From NCBI GenBank assembly GCA_013180625.2, contig SNVD02016148.1:1-64000 (forward strand): a DNA stretch of 64,000 bases, given 5' to 3'. This document shows positions 34,551 to 45,699 of the stretch, in pieces (the first letter of the stretch is position 1; the number at the start of each line of letters is the position of its first letter). Source of the stretch: Boswellia sacra (Eukaryota; Streptophyta; Magnoliopsida; Sapindales; Burseraceae). The notes under the pieces were generated by a model, which saw nothing but the letters and a program-made list of their open reading frames with translations, was not told where the DNA came from and ran no database searches. A program made the position numbers and the translations under genes.

Positions 34551-34647
34551 AGCTGTCCCAGCTGAGAACCCTACTCACTCACCCATCAAGTTACCCTCTG
34601 TGGCCTCCTCTGCCTCCTCCTCCTCTACCTGACTGTGTCGGTAATGG
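34551..34647 (-). repeat. Right arm of the near-palindrome, outer part
   Basis: Continues the arm interrupted at 30117. CCTCCTCTGCCTCCTCC here pairs with GGAGGAGGCAGAGGAGG near 29000. Confidence 0.88.
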
Positions 34648-35080
34648 GGCATAGAATCAAGATTATTCCATACTCGATTTTTCACATAAATTTGTCTGTT
34701 ACTTCACCATACAATGCTGATTCTAATGGTGATGAAATGAACATGCATGTGCTCCGTCAATGTTTGTATGTAACATTCATGAATTAAACACATATGTACC
34801 AATACATTCGGGAAAAAATGTATTTATGTATCCCTCGTACCGACCTTTTCACTTGACTATGCAAATACGTACCCTATACATGAAAAATTGTGCTACTATA
34901 CAAACTATGTAACTATACAAAAATATGTAAATATCCACCAACATGTAACTGTACAACAATTTCTCCATATACAAATATGTATATCACTAGAAGAATGGTG
35001 TAACATGTACGTCACAAAATCATGGTGGCGTCGTGCTGGGCTGCTGCTCAACATCCACTGAAACAACATCAGCATGCCCA

Positions 35081-35280
35081 ATGGTGGCCACAACACTCGG
35101 TGACATAACATCAGTAGTCCCTGTGGTGGCCGCAACTTTCACAGGCACAACATCGGCAGGCTCTGTGGTGGCCGTAACTTCCGCAGGCATAACATCGACA
35201 GGCTCTGTGGTGGTCGCAACATCTACAGGCACAACATTGACAGGCCTTGTGGTGGCTGCAACCTGGGTAGGCCCTATGAC
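35081..35280 (-). repeat. 42-bp tandem repeat at the 3' end of the Ulp1 gene
   Basis: GTGGTGGC-type units start at 35123, 35165, 35207 and 35249, preceded by a 45-bp variant. On the minus strand one frame reads as a Pro/Thr/Val-rich repeat (for example TTEPVDVMPAEVTA). That frame is shifted relative to the protease, so the repeat is a C-terminal extension only if a frameshift or splice joins them. Confidence 0.8.
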
Positions 35281-38200
35281 GGTCGAGACAACCTCCTCCA
35301 CCTGTGGACGAACGCAATAAGCCCAAAGTTGTAACGCCATTCTTTGTCGCTGGACATTGTGAATGCCTTAATGGTTGTCAGTGGAACGCCCCCTACTAGG
35401 AACTCCATGTACTTCAAACAGTACATGTCACATGCTCCTCCCCCAGCCTCCTGCTGTGGCCCCTGTGTAGAATCCTTGATGCGCTCAATGTCGTATGGGA
35501 TTGCGGGGTAGTCAGGAAGACCGTAAACTTCCATTGACACCATACAGGATATCAATTCTACCACGCACCGGACTATATCTTTGATTGTGTCGATGGAATT
35601 ATATGCCATATATGAGTCATATATGACTACGACACAGTGATTCAAATCCACCTCGGCTGCCACCCAATGCTTGTCTCCGATGTTAACAGGGACATAGTGC
35701 TGAAAAGCAAATTGAGAACATGAAAATCAGTACCAATATTTCAATTAAAACAGCACGTACTAACACATTAAATATAAACGTACTCACCCTATCGACATTA
35801 AACCATGGTCGTCCAACGACGGGCATCTCCCCTGTGAAAAACTGGACCATATCATCCTCGTTCACCCAGTTAATCTCATCCAGTCTATCCGAGTATAGTT
35901 CCCACAACGACTTCACTTTTAACTGCAATTTCATGAGTATGATTAGCACATTGAAGGAAGCAAAAATTAACTATTAATTCAGATGTTTAGCAAATACCTA
36001 CCCAGAAAGTGATGTTCAGGAAAGTAGACCTCTAGACACCAGTTGCGCCCATATCGTGAGCTCTACAACGTAACATCCACAAGTAGTTATCCATGTGCTG
36101 CATATAGTAATAGTAGTCAATAAATATTGCAATTATATACCGCAATATTGGAGGAGCCGACAAGGAGTGAAACAAACCTTAGATGCTAGCCACTCTATCG
36201 GCATCATCAACGTCTTGAAGAACTCACGACCAGCGATGTAGACGCCCAAATCAATGTCACCCTCCTCCCCCTCCTTCGATGCATCAAAGTTGATGTTATT
36301 AGTAGCTGGTATTGGGGTACGTGGGTCAAATAGTGGAACCCGCGTCCATAGGTTGCTACAGGATACAATGACTACATCCTGTGTCGCGATCTCGCGAGTA
36401 TGTATAGTGGGCTCCTCGGGGGGCTGAATATCTGGTCTCTCTGCAGGCTGAACAACCTGGCCTCTGGTTGTATATGCTGATTATCAAAGGCTTTCTCCTA
36501 CGGCTCAACCCTCGCCCTCTTTCTACCTGGTGGACTGACAAAGGGGCTCCGTTTATGCTTTCCTAAAAATAGACGGCGACCTCAGAGCGCAACGAAGCCT
36601 GTGGGGGGAGCATCGGCGACAAGAACACTCGTGTCCATGAGTTCAGGTTCTGTTGGCTCCTGACCTTTACCGTCATCACCCGAACCTCCATCCGAATCCT
36701 GTACTAAAGCAAACTGTAACGTCTGGTTAAGCGGTGTGACATCATGGAAATCACAAAATCCATTTATTAACTTGTGCAACGTACTGTGGTACCGTATCTG
36801 AAATGGCCACCCAATAGAACAACAGCCTCAGGCAGAACATTGCTTGGCTCACGCAGAACAATGCTCTCGAACCCATCATGGAATGGCTGCACCTGTGTAT
36901 CATTATTCACTATCACCATGACAAACCAACCAAGCAGCAATGTAAACGAATAAGTATACGAATTTAAATTTTCATTACATACCTTTGAGCTTGAAGGGAC
37001 ATCATGTATAGGAGGGAAAATGTCACGGTAGGTGGTCGCGCGACCCGACAGAGGAATCGAATCGCCTACAGGACCATAGCTGTAGAGCGTGGTAGACGCA
37101 TGACTGATGGGGGGACCGGTTGTGTCCATGTCTACCCCTACATCAGGTTTATCGATAGAACTATGTCCAGCAGGATGAGTTCCGGATGGATCCTCATGAC
37201 TGTGACTCTCCAATGTTGGAGGTTTAGGACTAATGGGGGAAGCAGGCGACGGAGACCGCACACATTCGTCTGCAGGACTGGCTGTGTCTCTGACTGGCCC
37301 CAGCTCAGGTCTAATTGGGGAACTCTGACCAACAGGAGGTGGAGCTAATGGATCCCCTGTCAAAAGTGGCTCAATCCTCTCATTGGGTAATAAAGGAGCA
37401 TCCACAGATGTCGTCCATGCTACATGTGTACCTCTCCGGATGCCAACTACTGCAGCAAGCGTAATATACCAATTTATCATCTGCTCTGCCTCAGATGGCT
37501 CCAAAACAACGAGTGGACGAGTCTGCATTAACAAATAAGCCATCAAATTAAACATTACTTCGCTGTGACCAAAAACAGGAAAAAAAAACAGGGGAACCTT
37601 ACATACCTGGCTCCTAACCAAGAGGACATCGCGTTTGACGATATCCTCTGACGAGGTCTTCTTTGTCTCCCACTTCAATAAGCGTGGTATCCTCCTCTCA
37701 AAGTCCTTGCCCACTCGCCCATATGTCGTGCCAATGTATGGCACGGTCTCGTACAACCAACCTTTAATAACATAAGGATTTTTTAGTGACACTATGAATT
37801 TAAATTTGTACCTCAAAGAAACTAATAAACATGTCAACACATTTATTTTTTAGTATGTACCTGAATAGCGTAGGGGCACCCTTCTAAGTTATATTTCTCT
37901 ACGTGCTTCCCTTTCCCCGTCACCTTGTTCTTCTTGGCATCGACTCGCTTCTTATACCTTTCTTACCTCCCATCCAAAGCGTTTTTCATTCCTTTAAGTG
38001 TCTTATCAAAAGACACCGAACCCCATAGATAATTGTTAAAATTATCCAATGTGTTGACGAAATTCAATCACACACGGGAGACATGTTGGCGTCGATCCCG
38101 TCCCATGAAAAAACGCTCCAGCACGTAGTACAAGGCCAGCTTTACAACATCCCGTCTAGCATAGCTAACGCATTTAGTTTGCAAAGTCTCAGGTAGAAAT

Positions 38201-38745
38201 CCATGAGTTCTATGTCCTCGCCCTCAAAGTACGTATCCAACAAAGGGCACAGATTCAAGACATTCAGTATTAGTAGCACAGTGTTAGCAAATCTCAAACC
38301 GGTAATCAAAACTGAACTCGTGGGCAGAAAAATGAATCAGTCTTCCTAAAAAGAAGGAAAAAGAAAACATAAGATGCCAATAATGATAACAAAAAACTTA
38401 ACTACAACCATCAACTGCTAAAAAATAAAATTATTTCACTACATTGTACTACACCATATTTTTACCTTCAATAAGGAACCACATCTCGTCATCGTATCCC
38501 ACTGTGTTAACCTCCCACTGAAGCACATTGTGCACCAACTGAAACAGAAAAGACAGCTCTCGAATGTCTAGGACAAACCCAAAACATGTATTACGAAACA
38601 TGTTTTGTTGCCTCTCATTTAATGTCTCGCAAATCCATTCTACACAATCCAAACTTGTTAAATTTGTGATAACCGTATGATAGTGCTCATCATACGGTGT
38701 CTTGAGGGTGAAGGATAGTCCAAATTCATTTGCCATTTGCTTCAA
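35274..38745 (-). pseudogene. DUF1985 plus Ulp1-type (C48) cysteine protease gene of the MULE
   Basis: Read on the minus strand, the first block (38745-38449) has the DUF1985 signature FRNTCFGFVLDI, LVHNVLQW and DEMWFLIEGK. Its continuation at 38350-37870 includes ALYYVLERFFMGRDR and SVSFDKTLKGMKNAL, with in-frame stops. Later blocks are WLYETVPYIGTTYGRV and IPRLLKWETKK (37770-37620) and a Pro/Ser-rich linker (37480-36980). The protease follows: ELYSDRLDEINWVNEDD (35915-35860), WFNVDRV, then after an intron HWVAAEVDL (His codon 35667-35669), VVVIYDS and GGACDMYCLKY (Cys codon 35430-35432). The His, Asp and Cys positions of Ulp1 proteases are all readable. Such domains cleave SUMO-like modifiers in the host; the transposon role is unknown. 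Splice structure was not fully resolved. Confidence 0.75.
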
Positions 38746-38819
38746 TCTGTCAAAAAAAAAAGTCTGTTATAGTTAAATTTCATGGAAAAAGGCAAAAAAC
38801 AAGGCTAAAACAACCAAAC

Positions 38820-39410
38820 TGTCAAAACGCTCGACAAAACTCTACGGCACACGACGCGCTTGAGAAAGCTCGATAACAAAAACTGACAAAACTTTTGTCG
38901 GATTAAACTTTTGTCGGATTCCTTCATCCGACATACGCTAGGTTGGACATTTGACAATATGACTGTGTCGGATGTCGGCCCAGTCGAGTGTCAGATTCAG
39001 AATCTGACATTGTAAAACTCTTCGGTTGACGCATCCGACACTCGACACAATTGTTTTCACTTTCATCGAATGTCGGTTGGTCGAAGAAACTGACACGAAA
39101 CGACATACGATGAAAGTGATAACTGGTTCGTTTGACAAACGTGTTAAGTCCTATCAGATGCACGAACCAACACTCGCCATCAGGTCATTTAACATAAATC
39201 TGACACTCGACATTCCCAATAACAGATATGTCGAGTATCAGAGAGATGGTTCAAGACATTATGATGTCAGTTTCCAAGAAATCGACACTCGATGTCTACG
39301 AAAATGCCTTGATGATAAGTGTCGGTTAGTGCATCCGATAAGACTCGACACTTAATGTCGAGTGTCGAGTCTAAAACCGACACTCGTTATCGTCTTTGTC
39401 GGGACAAAAA
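38820..39410 (-). repeat. GTCGAG-rich subterminal repeats, right side
   Basis: Dense GTCGAGTGTCG and CGACACTCG words, upstream of the Ulp1-type gene. The word CGACACTCGATGTCT followed by CGAAAAT at 39290-39312 nearly matches the landmark of the hAT-like tandem repeat at 19510-20230, and the block mirrors 25556-25915. Confidence 0.7.
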
Positions 39411-39905
39411 GCGTCAGTTTTTACCATTTTCATGCAATCAAATCACAAAATTAACCTGAATAACACTTCATTTAGCCTCATAAACACAGAATAAGTACAA
39501 AAATTGATCCGAAACTCAAATCTCAAATTCAAAATGCCTAAAATCTAGCCTAAAACCCTAAGAAATTCAAATGTTTAATTTCGTATATAAATCTCTATTC
39601 CTTCGGATTATGCCTAATCTAAACATCATTTTTATTCTTCGTAACGCAAATATCACTTGAAACGATCGAGAAAACAACCACAAAAATAAAAAATAGCAAA
39701 AAAACCGACGAAATAACTTACCCGAGTGTCGGTTCTTGCTTCTCTCTGTGTCCTCTTGCTTGTATTCTCAAAGGATCGTCGTGTCGGATTTCTCTTGCTG
39801 CGTTTCGAATAGTATTGAGTGGTGTAGAAGGTTGTCGAGTGGTGTAGAAGGTTTTGACAACAACAAACGGTATGAAAAAAGAGAGAAATGAAGAGTTTTG
39901 TAATA

Positions 39906-40019
39906 AATTTAATTTTTAAGAGGTATTTTGATCATTTTACGAGGAAAGTGTCTATTATATAAAAAAATTTTATGATGTCTCTAATTTTCACTACATGCCC
40001 CTCATTCTATCTATTTTTG
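39906..40019 (-). repeat. Right terminal inverted repeat of the MULE
   Basis: Reverse complement of the left TIR at 25108-25216. Its outer end touches the small TIR element at 40022. Confidence 0.85.
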
Positions 40020-40021
40020 AA

Positions 40022-40368
40022 GGGATAATTCTAATTTGCCCCCTGAGGTTAGGCTTAAAAAAAATTGAGGACCTCAGTTTTGTGAAATCTAAGAATGTCC
40101 CCTGAGGTTACTGTAGCGCCGTTAGATTTAACGGAAAATGTATTGAATAATAACTTAATGCTAATATTAGATTTAACAAAAAATGTATTAAATAATAACT
40201 TAACGCTAATAAGTAGTAAAATAGACTATAATACCCTTTTCTAAATGGTTTCTAAAGCATTAAATTACTATTTAATACATTTTCCGTGGGGGTAATTTTG
40301 AGTTTCAGAAAATTGAGATCCTCAATTTTCTTTTGGCCTAACCTCAGGGGGTAAATTAGAATTAACAC
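40022..40368. mobile_element. Small nonautonomous TIR element (MITE, about 347 bp)
   Basis: The left end has ATAATTCTAATTTGCCCCC then TGAGGTTAGG. The right end is its reverse complement over about 65 bases (CCTAACCTCAGGGGG, TAAATTAGAATTAA). The centre is AT-rich and noncoding. TIRs of this kind belong to a common plant MITE type, possibly Mutator-related. It lies about 255 bases upstream of the ILR3-type start codon, so it may sit in that gene's promoter. Confidence 0.82.
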
Positions 40369-40623
40369 TTTTTTTAATTTTTTCCAATATTGTATTCATA
40401 AGTTACGAAGTGGGCTTTGAAGCCCAAGCCCATGTAAAAGACCACCAGAGTAGGAACACCGTTTACCCTTACGCCACCACCTCACCTGCCAGGCCAGGCA
40501 CACCAGTCCCTGCAAATTCCACGCGTGGATTCCCTTCGCTCTCTCTCCCCAAAGCCCCTGCTTGTTTCCCAGGAAAATACCTCCCCAGCCGGAAAACCCC
40601 TTTAGATTTTCCTGCAATACAAA

Positions 40624-43130
40624 ATGGTTTCCCCGGAAAATACAAATTGGCTGTACGATATCTCCTTGATCGACGACATCTCCGTCCCAGATACCAATTT
40701 CTCCGTCTCCGGTTCCGGTTTCACTTGGCCCGTTCAGCCCATCAGTGGGCCCTCTAATGTCAGGTACTTTGACTATCTGAAGCAAAATTAGATCTTTATC
40801 TATTCAAATTAGGGTTTTCATTTTTTTTATTTCTTATTTCGTAAATTACTGAATTAGGGATTTTTTTTTCCTTATATTTATATTTTAGAAGTGAATGGTC
40901 GATCTAAAATAATGGTAAAATGGAGCAGAACAGTTGCTTGTATTATAGCTCGCTGATTGAAATCATGTAAAGTAATGGGTTCAATTTTGTTGTTTACTTT
41001 TCTTAGCATGTTTAAGTAGATAATATGTTGTTAATTTTCACTGTAATGGTTTCAAGTGAGTGATGCTGGGTTAATTGAAAATTTTATTTTACAATTTTTC
41101 GTGAAGAAGACCGATTCTAGTTCTATGGACCTCTTTGAATGTAGCCTCAACGTGATTACTTAAATTCACTGTAATGATTTAGCTGTTCTAATGATATTCT
41201 TTTTTTTTCTGACCTTATGATTGATTTAATTGTGCACATGAGTGGTTTAAATGAATTGGTCTGCTAGTCATGGGTATTCATGATACCATTTGTGGGAAAT
41301 TAGTTGCTCCCTCAACGACTTCTACTGCCTTTTCTCCTCTGCAAAATGTAGTAAATTCTGATCTTTTATAACTCCTTTAATAGCACTTGGAATATTTGCT
41401 TTACAATTATGAGAATTCGGTTTTTCAGATCCATGAGAATATTATAAAATAATTGAGCTTGAGTCAAAGATTTGGGTGGAAGGTTTTCTCAAATTGTAGA
41501 ATGTTTCTTCTTTCTTATTGAGATGGTTAGGATGAGCTTTTGATTTGAACTGATGTCTAACATATCCAGGATTGATGAACTGGCAAACATATAAATTTAT
41601 GAATAATACTGCATCTACAACCAAATCTTACAATTAACTACTTACAATCTGAGTTGACAAAAATTCTACTAGACATATAATTTCTCTTTTCCATTTCTGT
41701 TTCTCCACCAGGGAATTGTTGCCAACTCAGATTGTGAACAATTGGTTGTGGGATTTGGTTGTAGGTGTAGCATTGTCCTAAATTTATTTCTCTGTTTAAG
41801 TTTCTTATTCATCCTGAAAAGTCATGTTCTCTTCTCTTTTTCATTGATGAAAAAGATCCCATCTGTTTGCTTTTCTATAGTACTTAAAATTTGATTTTGT
41901 TCTGTTTACTTATTTTTATTTCTTTGTGATGTGTTCTATTCCTAGTGTGGATACAATCACCGATGCCACATATGGGGATTCAGATGGCCTAAAAGAAACT
42001 GGCTTGAAAAAGAGGTAAACAGTTTTCCTGAACTCCTTTTACCTTTATATAACCATAATCCTACCTATGTGTGCGGTTCATTAACTGTGAGTAGCAGCTT
42101 TTATTAAAACAATGCATAAATGATTGTATGAGCCATTACAAGAGAAGTTGAGTCAAAAATTTTGAGATTTTTTATCACTCACGTGCAGTCTGAGTAGCTG
42201 AGTTCACTGCTAAGCGGTCAAATAACACATTGATATATACAACTTTATCAATTCTGTAATATTTTGTGCATCCTGGATGACTTTGGCTTTTTATCAGCAC
42301 GCTTGCTATATAAGTACTTTGTAGTTGTGCCTCTCTGAGACCCATATATGTGCTATTGGAGAAATATTATCTCATCTCATCATTTGGTGCTGCAGGGTTA
42401 GATCTGAATCTTGCAATGCGTCTAGCTCCAAGGCATGTAGGGAGAAGTTGCGCAGGGATAGGCTTAATGACAAGTGCTCTCTTGTTTTCTCTGCTTTTAT
42501 TCCCTTCTCTCTCTCTCTCTGTCTTCTCTTTTTTTTTTTTTTTTTTTTCTTTCTCTTCTTTCTTTCTGGAGCATGAATGATCAATGTTTGTCATATTACA
42601 GGTTTGTGGAGTTGGGTTCCATCTTGGAGCCTGGAAGGCCACCCAAAACAGATAAGGCAGCTATTTTGATGGATGCTGTTCGGATGGTGACTCAACTACG
42701 GAGTGAAGCCCAGAAGCTGAAGGACTCAAATTCAAGTCTCCAAGAGAAGATTAAAGAGTTAAAGGCAAGTAGCCCTTTAGTTTCTTCAGAGCTTATGGGG
42801 ATGAAGTATTTTCTTGAAGCTTTATTTATTGATGTGTTTTCTTCCATTTGCACGTCTCATTTGTAGGCAGAGAAGAATGAGCTTCGTGATGAGAAGCAGA
42901 GGCTAAAGGCAGAGAAAGAGAAGCTGGAGCAGCAACTCAAAGCGATGAACACACAACCTAGTTTCTTGCCACCTCCTGCAATTCCTGCCGCATTTGCTGC
43001 ACAAGGCCAAGCTCCTGGCAACAAATTGGTGCCTTTCATTAGTTACCCTGGAGTTGCAATGTGGCAGTTCATGCCACCTGCTGCAGTGGATACCTCACAG
43101 GATCATGTGCTCCGCCCTCCAGTCGCTTAA
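40624..43130 (+). CDS. ILR3: bHLH transcription factor, ILR3/bHLH105 type (subgroup IVc)
   Basis: Five exons: 40624-40763, 41946-42014, 42396-42473, 42602-42764, 42867-43130; together 714 bases, 237 residues plus stop. The start MVSPENTNWLYD matches the family N terminus. The bHLH domain (about residues 77-130) reads SSSKACREKLRRDRLNDKF through AILMDAVRMVTQL, followed by a leucine-zipper-like coiled coil (QKLKDSNSSLQEKIKELK onward). The C terminus is the conserved SYPGVAMWQFMPP and DHVLRPPVA. In Arabidopsis this nuclear factor pairs with other IVc bHLHs and PYE to control iron-deficiency genes and is targeted by BTS. Intron 4 has a GC donor (AAG/GCAAGT). Exons 1 and 2 are the least conserved. 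An MITE lies close upstream. Confidence 0.93.
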
Positions 43131-43299
43131 GTGTGCAACACACAGCGATTTGGGTTGGCATTTTGCTCCTAACAAGTGTATCCGCTTGGTCATTGCTCTG
43201 GACTGTATTAGTTTTGCTGAAGTCTTTTAATTGGATTTGGTGGATGACTACTGGAATTCCTGTCCTATGAATTGTTTGCTGGTGTCACATGTAAATTTT

Positions 43300-43305
43300 A
43301 ATAAA
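43300..43305 (+). terminator. Likely polyadenylation signal of the ILR3-type gene
   Basis: AATAAA 170 bases after the stop codon, in a T-rich 3' region. Confidence 0.55.
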
Positions 43306-43330
43306 GCTTATCTGGCAGCCCGTGTTTCAG

Positions 43331-44690
43331 ATTTGGGGTGGGGGGGCGTTTGATGTTAATTTAGAACTCTGTCCGAAAACTCACAGAGGATTACTTTTCC
43401 CTACAATCTTAGATAGATCAAGATAATGGAACTGAGACATGGGAGGAAGGGTTGGATCGAATGTCTTTTGGATATGCAATTAGTATAGCATTTGTCACAA
43501 ATCACACGGACATCTTGATTGCGTTTCACTCAGCTTTGTTAGCTTAAAATTAATTTTAAGAATTTGTCTCAGCATTAAAGACGCTTCAGATATATATGCG
43601 GAGAAGTTACGATGAAAACCCAAACTTCAAATAGAACTTTGTTTACTACAAAATGAAGTGGATTTTCTCATGATATATCTCAAAAATATGTGCAAAGCAA
43701 AACGGGAAAGATCAAGATTTTGGTCAGTCAGTTAACTAGTTGAGGGGGATTTATGTATTTTAGTCAACTTTGATTTTTTATCTGAATTAAACTCAGTGTT
43801 TATGTTTGGTGATGAATATATATTTTTTAATTAAACTCGAACGTTTATGTTTGGTGATGAATATGTTTTTAATATTTTTATTGTAAACATAGGATTTGAT
43901 GTTCGCGTCCAGCTAATTTTTTGACCGTCAGATTTCAGTCTTAGTTTACAACAACAATCCGATGGCTGGCTTTAAATGTAGCGATTAATGAAAATTTTAC
44001 CTGCAACCCGATAAACCGGAAATTTTGCTCAGACTAAAATGCAGGAAATTTTTTAATCTTATGCTTTCTTTTTTTCCTTCACTTGGCTTAAAATCTGTGA
44101 CGTTTTAGTATCTGTTAGATAGTTTGTGGCTTTGAACAGATCAACGTGGAGATCTTTTGATTATCTAAATCTGGGCTTGAAAATTTGTTTATAGTTAGAT
44201 TTTGTTCGTTTTGCTTTGCTTTTATCTCGAATTTGGTTATATTTGTGTTAATTTTTTGGATTTCAGTTATAGATTCATTTCATTGTAAAGCACTGATTAT
44301 TTTTTTTTGTTTGTACTTACTAAGCGTTTGATAAAATGCCTCTTAGTTTGAACGTTAAACTCACATTTTCCTTAGATTGAACATTATGGCTTCTGTAGGC
44401 TTTCTTATTTGAATATGTGTCAATCTATTAAGAATAGGATTACATAGTTATGGTTCATTTAATTAACATCTAGCTGAACGATGAAAGGGTAGAGAAATGC
44501 AAACACACAGAAGAGGGCATATATAAATGAAACTTGGTATAAGTAGAGGAGAATCTTTTAAATCACTACATCACTTGATTCAAAAGGTTCTCACAAATGC
44601 CAATACCGATGGTCTCTGGTTCCAATTAAAATTTCTATCTTTCTCCTTTTGTTTTTTTTTTTTTTAAATAAACTTTTTTTTATGAGAGCA
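43331..44690. other. Intergenic region, no gene seen
   Basis: AT-rich sequence between the bHLH gene and the rpl2-like insert. I find no supported frame, TIR or LTR. Confidence 0.6.
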
Positions 44691-44694
44691 CTTA

Positions 44695-45595
44695 GACAAT
44701 TCACTTTTGACTATGGGGAAGCCCGCTGGTAGAAATTCCTCTGGATGTATTACGGTTTTAAAACGAAGCAATTTGTCTCTTGGCACTGTAGAAAGGTAGA
44801 ATATGACCATAATCGTTCTTATTGGATCGCTCTAGTACGATGGATCGAGGGGGTGCAACTACACCGCCAGAGGAAATGCAACACGATAGAAGAGTTCGCT
44901 CCGCCGCGTAAGATCCTTAAACCTACCACGACTATCGTCCATGGCCTATTTTTGTTCTCTTTCCTCTCCTAGAAGGTGGATCAAAGAAAGGTAGCTGGCT
45001 TCTCTCCTGGACAGATGGCGGCTCATGTAATGGTCGGCCTTCCTACTAGAATGCCTCCTTGGTCGAAGAACCCCTTTACAGGAAGAAAGAAAACTTGTGC
45101 GAAGGACGTCTTCTTCTCTGCCTTCTCCTCTCCAAAGGCCGAAGAAGAGACTACATCCCTTTCCTTCGGTAGCTCTTGTGGTTTCCCAAGGATAGCGGTA
45201 GCTGGGGCAAAGCCCGCTTTCTTTGCTCCGCAAATGGGAGAGAAACTCAGAGGGAAAAACACGTTCTCTCTTTCCGAGATTAGAAAGTTGAGAACGCATA
45301 GCATTCTCTGGGCACATAGGATCAAATGTGAAGCAGCGCTTTCTTCGCAAAGTTTTAGGCGGCAAGATACTTTAGGGCTTGTTGGAGCCACTGAGCATAA
45401 CAAATCGAAGCCAAAGACGGATCAAGGTAGCTCGCCTCCTAAGCCGATAGCCGAAAAACCCAAGGATGAAGCGTGCAAAGTAGATCTTGCACCAGTCACT
45501 TATATAATAGCCAGTTATCAATTAGAAGCAAGCAAAGTGGTGATGAATTGCGATTGGTCCAAACCTTTGACCAGCAAAGAATCCCAACTTTGTTG
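44695..45595 (+). pseudogene. rpl2: Nuclear insertion of mitochondrial rpl2 (5' part), decayed
   Basis: Pieces of plant mitochondrial ribosomal protein L2 are readable: ALRQFTF, GKPAGRNSSG, VEYDHNRSYWIALVRWIEG, FAPPRKIL, GLPTRMPPWSK, FRIAVAGAKPAF-type core (FPRIAVAGAKPAFFAPQM) and SKVVMNCDWSKP near 45540. GC content is clearly higher than the flanks. Lesions include an early frame slip, loss of the HRGGGSKRL-type segment near 44756, a 1-base deletion near 44796 and an in-frame TAG at 44970-44972. There is no obvious targeting peptide. A long frame (44976-45596) persists, so the transfer may be fairly recent; a transcribed chimeric gene is possible but less likely. Confidence 0.82.
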
Positions 45596-45699
45596 AATAT
45601 TCGTGCCGAGAAAGAAGGTGGAAAAAAGCTTTATAGGGGGGATGGTCATACCCTTTTTGCTTTAGATGTTGAAGATGATAAAAACTAAAAATTGAATAG

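Larger units (their letters stand above)
25107..40020. mobile_element. Giant Mutator-like transposon carrying mudrA and a Ulp1-type protease gene
   Basis: Terminal inverted repeats of about 110 bp bound it: left 25108-25216, right 39906-40019. Shared blocks include TGTAGTGAAAATTAGA and a block around ATGACCAAAATACC. Flanking AGGGAAAAT (left) and AGGGATAAT (right) are a candidate 9-bp target duplication with one mismatch. Inside are mudrA (+), a DUF1985-Ulp1 gene (-), a near-palindrome between them, and GTCGAG-rich repeats near both ends. A 4.4-kb gypsy element is nested within, so the original length was about 10.5 kb. MULEs with a second Ulp1-like gene are known (KAONASHI and some VANDAL-type elements); assignment to such a group is inference. 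Confidence 0.85.

Noticed and set aside
37004..37348. 114-residue plus-strand frame
   Set aside because: Opposite strand of the Pro/Ser-rich linker of the DUF1985-Ulp1 gene; no family features.
42325..42642. Overlapping frames around a CT/T-rich tract
   Set aside because: They cover intron 3 and parts of exons 3 and 4 of the ILR3-type gene; the Ser/Leu/Phe runs come from the pyrimidine tract before the splice acceptor.
45023..45403. Minus-strand frames over the rpl2 insert
   Set aside because: The plus strand reads rpl2, so these are shadows.
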